Shown: positions 14,382 through 19,424 of the stretch, in pieces | Numbering within the stretch: position 1 is the stretch's first letter | How the letters are laid out: the number at the start of each line of letters is the position of its first letter | NCBI GenBank assembly: GCA_009776995.1 | Contig: WRMR01000022.1 | Coordinates: 1-19,424, forward strand | Direction: 5' to 3' | Source of the DNA: Planctomycetaceae bacterium | GTDB taxonomy: Bacteria; Planctomycetota; Planctomycetia; Pirellulales; Thermoguttaceae | Length of the DNA stretch: 19,424 nt | Made by a program: the position numbers and the translations under genes | The notes under the pieces: generated by a model | Told to the model about the DNA's origin: nothing | The model's database searches: none | The model's input: only the letters and a program-made list of their open reading frames with translations

Positions 14382-15752
14382 TCAAACGAGAATCTCATAT
14401 CCCTTGTAACGCTCACGGGCGAGGAACGTGGAAGCCTGATCGTCGCCGACGATGGTTTCGGTTTTCGGATCCCACTTGATTTCGCGTCCCAACCGAGCGG
14501 CAATCGCGCACAGGTGACACGAGTTCATCGCCACGACATGCGAATAGACGTCCGAAACGGGCAACCCGCCTTCCTTGATGCAAGTGATGAAATTCCGCTT
14601 GTGCCAATTGTGCAAACCATCAAAGTCCTTGCCGTTATACAGTTCCTTGAAATCGTCGTCGGTCAACTGCTTGTGCAGACCGGCTTCCATCGGACGCCCG
14701 TTGATGCGGCCGCGATCGACATGGATACGGCCTCTTGTTCCTTCGATGAGGATGCCGTTTCCATCCCGCGAACTGCTGCAAACGAGCATTTCGACTCCGC
14801 TTGCAAATTTGCAGGAAATCTCGAATTTGTGGCTGGCGTTGTAGCAATCGTCAACCGTCGGATAGCCATCCTTGAAAGGAACCGGATGCTCGGCAACGAT
14901 GGGATTGAAACTGATCGGGCCACATCCCTCCTGGCATTCATTGAGTGCCCATTGCGCACAATCAATGTGGTGGGCACCCCAGTCGGTGAATTTTCCGCCG
15001 CCGTATTCATACCACCAGCGGAACTGGAAATGGACGCGCTCTTTGATGTATTCAACCCGCGGCGTTTGTCCCTGCCACATTTCAAAGTCCAGGCATTCCG
15101 GTGGGGCTTCCTTTTTGAACGGTCCGCCGACGTCACTGCCGCCAATGTCAACGGTCATTTTGCGGATGTCGCCAAGCATTCCCTTGCGAACCATGTGGGC
15201 GGCGGTGGCAAACTGATCTTTTTGTGCCCGTTGCTGTGTACCGACCTGGAACACGAGGTTGTTGTATTTTTTACAGGCATTGCGGATGAGCTGGCCTTCC
15301 TCGACGGTGAGCGTCAGTGGTTTCTGGCAGAAAACGTGCTTGCCGGCCATGAGGGCTTCGACGGCAATTTTAACGTGCCAGTGGTCCACCGTCACGATGG
15401 AAACGACGTCAATGTCCTTGCGGTCGAGGACTTCGCGGTAATCCTTATAACCGTCCGGCTTGCCAACTTTTTCATCGTTGACCTTTTTGCCGATGTTCGG
15501 GTCATTTTGTGCGTTGGCGATCCCGTATTCCGAATCAACATCGCACACGGCGACAATATCACCGAGGTTGGTAAAATCACGGGCATCACCGCGCCCCATG
15601 TCGCCGACGCCGATGCAGCCGATCTGCAACCGGTCACTGGCCGCCTGGGCATACACCGGCTGCGCACTGGAAAACAGGTAAGGGGTGAAACCGGCGGCTG
15701 TCGCCACAACGGTCGAACGCTTCAGAAAGTCACGACGATTGGAGTGTTTCAT
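14382..15752 (-). CDS. Tat-exported Gfo/Idh/MocA family oxidoreductase
   Basis: A 456-residue NAD(P)-dependent oxidoreductase of the Gfo/Idh/MocA family, acting on sugars or cyclitols. The ATG at 15752 is preferred because the protein then starts with a twin-arginine signal (NRRDFLKR at 5-12, hydrophobic stretch, cleavage near AQA at 35-37), so export in folded form with its cofactor is expected. The Rossmann motif is IGCIGVGDMGRG (44-55). The family's EKP motif is CQKP (KHVFCQKPLTLT), as is common in planctomycete exported members. The C-terminal substrate half has GGKFTDWGAHHIDCAQW, carrying the usual catalytic His region. Exact substrate is unknown; some relatives use 3-keto-sugar chemistry to cleave glycosides. 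It lies downstream, on the same strand, of a large secreted glycan-directed protein, 180 bases away. Confidence 0.94.
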   Translation of the reverse strand: MKHSNRRDFLKRSTVVATAAGFTPYLFSSAQPVYAQAASDRLQIGCIGVGDMGRGDARDFTNLGDIVAVCDVDSEYGIANAQNDPNIGKKVNDEKVGKPDGYKDYREVLDRKDIDVVSIVTVDHWHVKIAVEALMAGKHVFCQKPLTLTVEEGQLIRNACKKYNNLVFQVGTQQRAQKDQFATAAHMVRKGMLGDIRKMTVDIGGSDVGGPFKKEAPPECLDFEMWQGQTPRVEYIKERVHFQFRWWYEYGGGKFTDWGAHHIDCAQWALNECQEGCGPISFNPIVAEHPVPFKDGYPTVDDCYNASHKFEISCKFASGVEMLVCSSSRDGNGILIEGTRGRIHVDRGRINGRPMEAGLHKQLTDDDFKELYNGKDFDGLHNWHKRNFITCIKEGGLPVSDVYSHVVAMNSCHLCAIAARLGREIKWDPKTETIVGDDQASTFLARERYKGYEILV

Positions 15753-15932
15753 TGTTGGGTCTTTCGCAAAAATAGTGTTGGTCACTCGCGTCCGATCATA
15801 AGTCGAACAACAGTAATTGGTTAGGGTTACAACGGTTGTTAAAAAGTGTAAAATCAAAAACAATGGCAAAAGCGACTTTTTGATGAATGTTGATACACTT
15901 AATATTTGTAGGATTTTTGTTTCATATAAGAA

Positions 15933-18900
15933 TCATCTTAGTTTGATGATTATCGTTTGTTTTGAATCCAGGTTCACGACACATTCCTTGTTATTGATCG
16001 AAAAAATTTCCGAACCGTTATAAATCGTTTCGACTTGAGTACGCAGGCCGAGCCGTTCCATGTCAAGCGACAATGTCACGGTGACTTTCTCATGTTCCGG
16101 ATTATAGATCGCGAGGTAAACATATTTGTCCGAATGATCTCCAAATCGCTCAACATGAACGTGTCCGGGTGAAATTCGTGCACCTGTAACAGGCTGCCAT
16201 CCCGCCTGATAAAGTTCGTCAAGGACAGGAACCATTTGCGTCAAAATTTCCGGGGGGGTATTTCGTCCGGGATAAATTCCCCAGATGAGATGGTAATCCA
16301 GCACCTCGCGAGCCGGGGGATGGTAAGAAAGAAAGGTCACCGGGCGTTTCGGGCCGGCAATGATCCTGATCTGATCCGGAAACAGAACTTGCGTATTTTC
16401 TATTCCAAAAATATCAAGATAAGGTGCGGCAAAAATCATCGGTCCGAAAGCGTTTGCCATGATCAGGCCGTTTGTATCGGCATAACGCTTGCGAAGCTCT
16501 TTCAACCATTCGATGGAGCCAAACCCGCACGGAACCAGTGGTGCTTTGGATTTGAAATCAAACGACAGGGGAGTGTTCATATAGCGGAAGTTCTCCCGCC
16601 GGTAATCGTGGGGTACAGCCATGAAGCAGTCCAGACCGAAACCGTCGGGATGCGACAAACCACTGGTCAAGATTTCATTGTACAGGGCACCGAGACAGTG
16701 TTCCAGAGTTGTTGCACCCCGCCCTCCGGGAATTCCCGGCGCGAGATTTGCCGGAATCATTGCACCGAAACCGGAATCGCCGATCCAGTCAGGACGATAG
16801 CCAATACCGAGGATCGGCTGACCATCATTGGCGTACATCCCGCTGATTGCGATGCTTGACATCAAATCGTCCAGAAACGGGCGTTGAGTCGCGGATTTCG
16901 GATACGGGTTACAATTGAACGCGCGCGAATAATGAAGCTTGAGAAATTTTTCCCATTCGGCGTTATCATTTGCGGTCAATTTTTTCAAGCGTGTCTGCGT
17001 ATCCGCGCGGGTGGGCTTGGCAAAATCCCCCATACTGAACTGTAGAAAATCCGGCTCGATATAAATCAGGTTCTTAATCCCGTTTTCATGGTTCCATTCC
17101 CAACGGGCCGGGTTGTCACTGTCGGCGTTCCAGTCGAAACGGCACCCGCTCGCAAGGTTCTCCTGTTCGGTCAACTGGTTCTTCGCACTTCCAAAATATT
17201 CCCAGCCGCCGCCGTATCCAACGCGGTCAATAAAATTTTCAGGGTGAAGCGAGTACAGTTTGTCCAATCCGGAGCGGAACCCCCAGGCAGGATCAGTACG
17301 GGCGAGTTCAAGATGAAAATCCGCTTTCCTCTGCGAGATTCCCTGAGCGTTGTCCTGATTCAACAGAGCAAAATCGAACGCGGCATACACCAGTTTTTCC
17401 CGAGGGTTGACGAGAAAACGATAGACCACGGGAAACTTTTGATCCATGATCAATGCCAAACCGCAATCGTTGGCAACATTCGCCAAAACGGCAAGAGGTT
17501 CCGGGCAAAAGCCGTCTTCCAGTTGAGGCAACTTTTTCATTTCTTCAAACGGCTTTGTCGTTCGGGAAAGTGATTGATGCCAATTCCAATCTCCCGGGGT
17601 AACCGGTAACGCAACATAAACCGTCACGGCACGATCGTCGGCACTGGTGGATTCAACATGACCATCAATCAGGATACGGCACTTGTCGGCACGATAAATC
17701 GCAGCCAATTTCAAATTCATCCCCCGCAAATCGGCACTTTGATGCAATGTACCATCTTGTTGAACGATTGTTCCGCCAACCATGACCGGAGGGGAGTCGG
17801 TTTTGGCATCGCGAAGCAGAATTCCGGAAACTTGATTTTCTCCGGAACCAAAAAGTTGTTTCCCCATTTGCAGTTGCGTGATTCCTCCCCCATCACCCAA
17901 GGCAAGACTCAGACCGTCTTCGGTTGAAATCGACCCAACGGTGTTTCCGGCATTTCCTTGCAGGGATTGTTCGGGAAACGATTCGCCATCGAACACAATT
18001 TGATCGCCGTCAGGACCGACTAATCGCAAATTACGGAAAGATATCTTGAAGGTATGCGGGTAGTTATACGGCATGTCGTAAAGGTAGATGTCGAGCCCTG
18101 CCACCCGGCCGCGCACACTTGGCCTCAAGTCCACACTTGCATCGTGCCAGTCGCCCGACTTGACCCCGTATCTGGTGACCAACTGTTGTACGCAAGGGTT
18201 ACCATCGAGATAATCATGCCGCAATCCCCAATCGTAAAGGCAGAAAGCAATTTCTTTTCCGCCATCACGCGGTCCGGGATCATCACTTTCAAGTTTGATC
18301 TCAAAAGCGATTGTTGTGTAACCCCGCCAATCTTCAGACGCGGGAAGATTCAGTTTTAGCAAAGGGAAACCTTCACTTCCTCCACCGACCGTGACCGTTG
18401 CAACCAGTGGATTTTGAGAGGTCACTTCAATGGAAGAATTGCCACCTGCCAAACCAGACCAGTTGCCGGGACCGTCAAGCAACGGACGTTCGGCGGAACT
18501 ACGGGGGGACGCTACCGAACTGCAGTCTAACTTGGGCGTGTTGAACACAGCGTTATACGCCGCAGTTTGAAGTATCTTTGCCGTAGCGGCGGGTATTCCG
18601 GCGGTGTAGGCGTTGTCTACGGGCGTTTTGCCATATATGGTCGCGAAATGTACACATGCCGCAAGATAACTGCCCTCGCGAGAAGGATGATGCCCATCGC
18701 TGGCGTCATACAAACTTATTGACGGATGATTCGTGTAAACGTCGGTGAACGCCACGCCCACATAAGAAACTCTTAAACCAAGTTCCTCGGCAATCGTCTC
18801 ATAAGCTGCACGTACTTTTGACTCCATTGATGCAGTCGTTAATCCGTTATCGCTCAAGAAAGGCTTTCCTTCCTTTTTTCCCCATGTCTGATATAATATC

Positions 18901-19406
18901 GTTTCGGCGCCGTTAGCGTCAATTTTGGGTTTGAGTTGGCGGACGCCGTCATAGAAAAGTTCCGGCGCAATTATCGGTCTCCAACTTAATTCATTTGTGA
19001 TTACATAATCATAACGCTGGCTTGTAAGCGCGGAGTTGACGCGTGCACCGTGCGGGTCGGCTGCATTTGAGAAGCGGAGCAGATCATATCCACCGGCGGT
19101 TACTGATGTCACATTCGCGCTGTCTCCGGCTGCCGTAATCAGACTTGAAAGCATATCGGGCATATCGTTCCAATATGTAAAACTGTTACCGATAAATAAT
19201 ATGGAATATTCCGGCGATGTATCGTTGCTGCTCGTTACATCCGTTAATGAAAGGGAAATGTCCTTTTTGTCTTTCTTTTCATAATCTACGATGTCTTTTT
19301 CGAAGCGAAATTCCTGCTCTTGAGCCGGGCAAAGCCCCGACAAGAGTGTGAATACAACGAATGTGCAGAACAGGTGTTTTGAGTTGTATGAAATCATGGG
19401 AAACAT
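15933..19406 (-). CDS. large secreted protein: SGNH hydrolase fused to glycosidase-like regions
   Basis: A 1157-residue exported protein. The signal peptide occupies about residues 1-28 (ending CPA). Starts at 19406 or 19397 (Met4) are both possible; AAAGGA precedes the first closely. Residues ~66-285 look like an SGNH/GDSL esterase: block I IGNSFTYWNDMP with nucleophile Ser75, a block II-like TAGGYDLLRF, Asn138 in YDYVITNE and block V DGHHPSREGSYLAA with Asp237 and His240. Residues ~310-490 resemble a carbohydrate-binding jelly roll (WRGYTTIAFEIKL, KISFRNLRLVGPDG). The remaining ~650 residues are rich in W/Y/D motifs (GYGGGWEYFG, YIEPDFLQFSMGD, IGYRPDWIGDSG, DGFGLDCFMAVPHD, GNTPP-like C-terminal beta part), suggesting a TIM-barrel-type glycosidase or related enzyme, family not identified. 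Likely removes esters and cuts the same glycan. Confidence 0.85.
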   Translation of the reverse strand: MFPMISYNSKHLFCTFVVFTLLSGLCPAQEQEFRFEKDIVDYEKKDKKDISLSLTDVTSSNDTSPEYSILFIGNSFTYWNDMPDMLSSLITAAGDSANVTSVTAGGYDLLRFSNAADPHGARVNSALTSQRYDYVITNELSWRPIIAPELFYDGVRQLKPKIDANGAETILYQTWGKKEGKPFLSDNGLTTASMESKVRAAYETIAEELGLRVSYVGVAFTDVYTNHPSISLYDASDGHHPSREGSYLAACVHFATIYGKTPVDNAYTAGIPAATAKILQTAAYNAVFNTPKLDCSSVASPRSSAERPLLDGPGNWSGLAGGNSSIEVTSQNPLVATVTVGGGSEGFPLLKLNLPASEDWRGYTTIAFEIKLESDDPGPRDGGKEIAFCLYDWGLRHDYLDGNPCVQQLVTRYGVKSGDWHDASVDLRPSVRGRVAGLDIYLYDMPYNYPHTFKISFRNLRLVGPDGDQIVFDGESFPEQSLQGNAGNTVGSISTEDGLSLALGDGGGITQLQMGKQLFGSGENQVSGILLRDAKTDSPPVMVGGTIVQQDGTLHQSADLRGMNLKLAAIYRADKCRILIDGHVESTSADDRAVTVYVALPVTPGDWNWHQSLSRTTKPFEEMKKLPQLEDGFCPEPLAVLANVANDCGLALIMDQKFPVVYRFLVNPREKLVYAAFDFALLNQDNAQGISQRKADFHLELARTDPAWGFRSGLDKLYSLHPENFIDRVGYGGGWEYFGSAKNQLTEQENLASGCRFDWNADSDNPARWEWNHENGIKNLIYIEPDFLQFSMGDFAKPTRADTQTRLKKLTANDNAEWEKFLKLHYSRAFNCNPYPKSATQRPFLDDLMSSIAISGMYANDGQPILGIGYRPDWIGDSGFGAMIPANLAPGIPGGRGATTLEHCLGALYNEILTSGLSHPDGFGLDCFMAVPHDYRRENFRYMNTPLSFDFKSKAPLVPCGFGSIEWLKELRKRYADTNGLIMANAFGPMIFAAPYLDIFGIENTQVLFPDQIRIIAGPKRPVTFLSYHPPAREVLDYHLIWGIYPGRNTPPEILTQMVPVLDELYQAGWQPVTGARISPGHVHVERFGDHSDKYVYLAIYNPEHEKVTVTLSLDMERLGLRTQVETIYNGSEIFSINNKECVVNLDSKQTIIIKLR

Positions 19407-19424
19407 TGTCCTTTCATTCTCTCT

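Noticed and set aside
13885..14385. 166-codon open frame on the - strand across the decayed region
   Set aside because: The transposase-like and methyltransferase-like similarity is on the + strand; the antisense frame shows nothing recognisable.
14514..15824. 436-codon open frame on the + strand
   Set aside because: Antisense to the Gfo/Idh/MocA gene, whose identity is clear from its motifs.
15829..15839. 11-base dyad ACAACGGTTGT upstream of the oxidoreductase gene
   Set aside because: Well placed for an operator but short, with 5-base arms, and no second full copy nearby; too likely by chance.
1..19424. CRISPR arrays, tRNA or rRNA genes
   Set aside because: No regularly spaced direct repeats, cloverleaf-like sequences or rRNA signatures were seen on reading both strands; a tRNAscan or Infernal run would settle this.

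Overview
The window looks like a piece of a Planctomycetota chromosome, plausibly a Pirellulales-type lineage. The clues are a DUF1559 pilin-like protein with its C-terminal H-X9-DG motif, a Tat-exported Gfo/Idh/MocA oxidoreductase with the CQKP variant of the EKP motif, a small beta-rich lipoprotein of planctomycete type, many secreted carbohydrate-active proteins, a transposase-like remnant and REP-like palindromes. The lineage is an inference from gene content; no rRNA or tRNA was seen.

Region 1 (1-7264, + strand) is a run of exported proteins: a 5'-truncated DUF1559 protein, a secreted six-hairpin glycosidase-like enzyme, a 120-residue secreted protein overlapping a lipoprotein gene by ATGA, a five-bladed beta-propeller glycosidase (GH43/32/130-like) and a second six-hairpin glycosidase-like enzyme. 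Together they look like a surface glycan-processing cassette.

Region 2 (7504-10077, + strand) encodes three pseudopilins in the order GspH/FimT-like, GspI-like, GspJ-like, closely coupled. The second has an unusually long leader containing a dispersed repeat, and the second and third carry low-complexity hydrophilic stretches. A strong 16-bp-arm palindrome (10113-10177) separates this operon from a convergent gene.

Region 3 (10206-11718) holds a receiver-HD-GYP protein on the - strand whose receiver lacks the canonical phospho-acceptor Asp. A near-consensus sigma-54 promoter lies just upstream. It diverges from thrS (11719-13665, + strand), which has a structured leader.

Region 4 (13666-14381) is a decayed patch: a DNA methyltransferase start directly after thrS, cut off and fused in frame to an IS4-like transposase N-terminal remnant, then a second copy of the dispersed repeat and a hairpin.

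Region 5 (14382-19406, - strand) has a large secreted protein (SGNH esterase-like domain, jelly-roll-like domain, long C-terminal region suggesting a glycosidase) followed by the Tat-exported Gfo/Idh/MocA oxidoreductase. This is a second carbohydrate-directed pair, perhaps for de-esterification, backbone cleavage and sugar oxidation or epimerisation.
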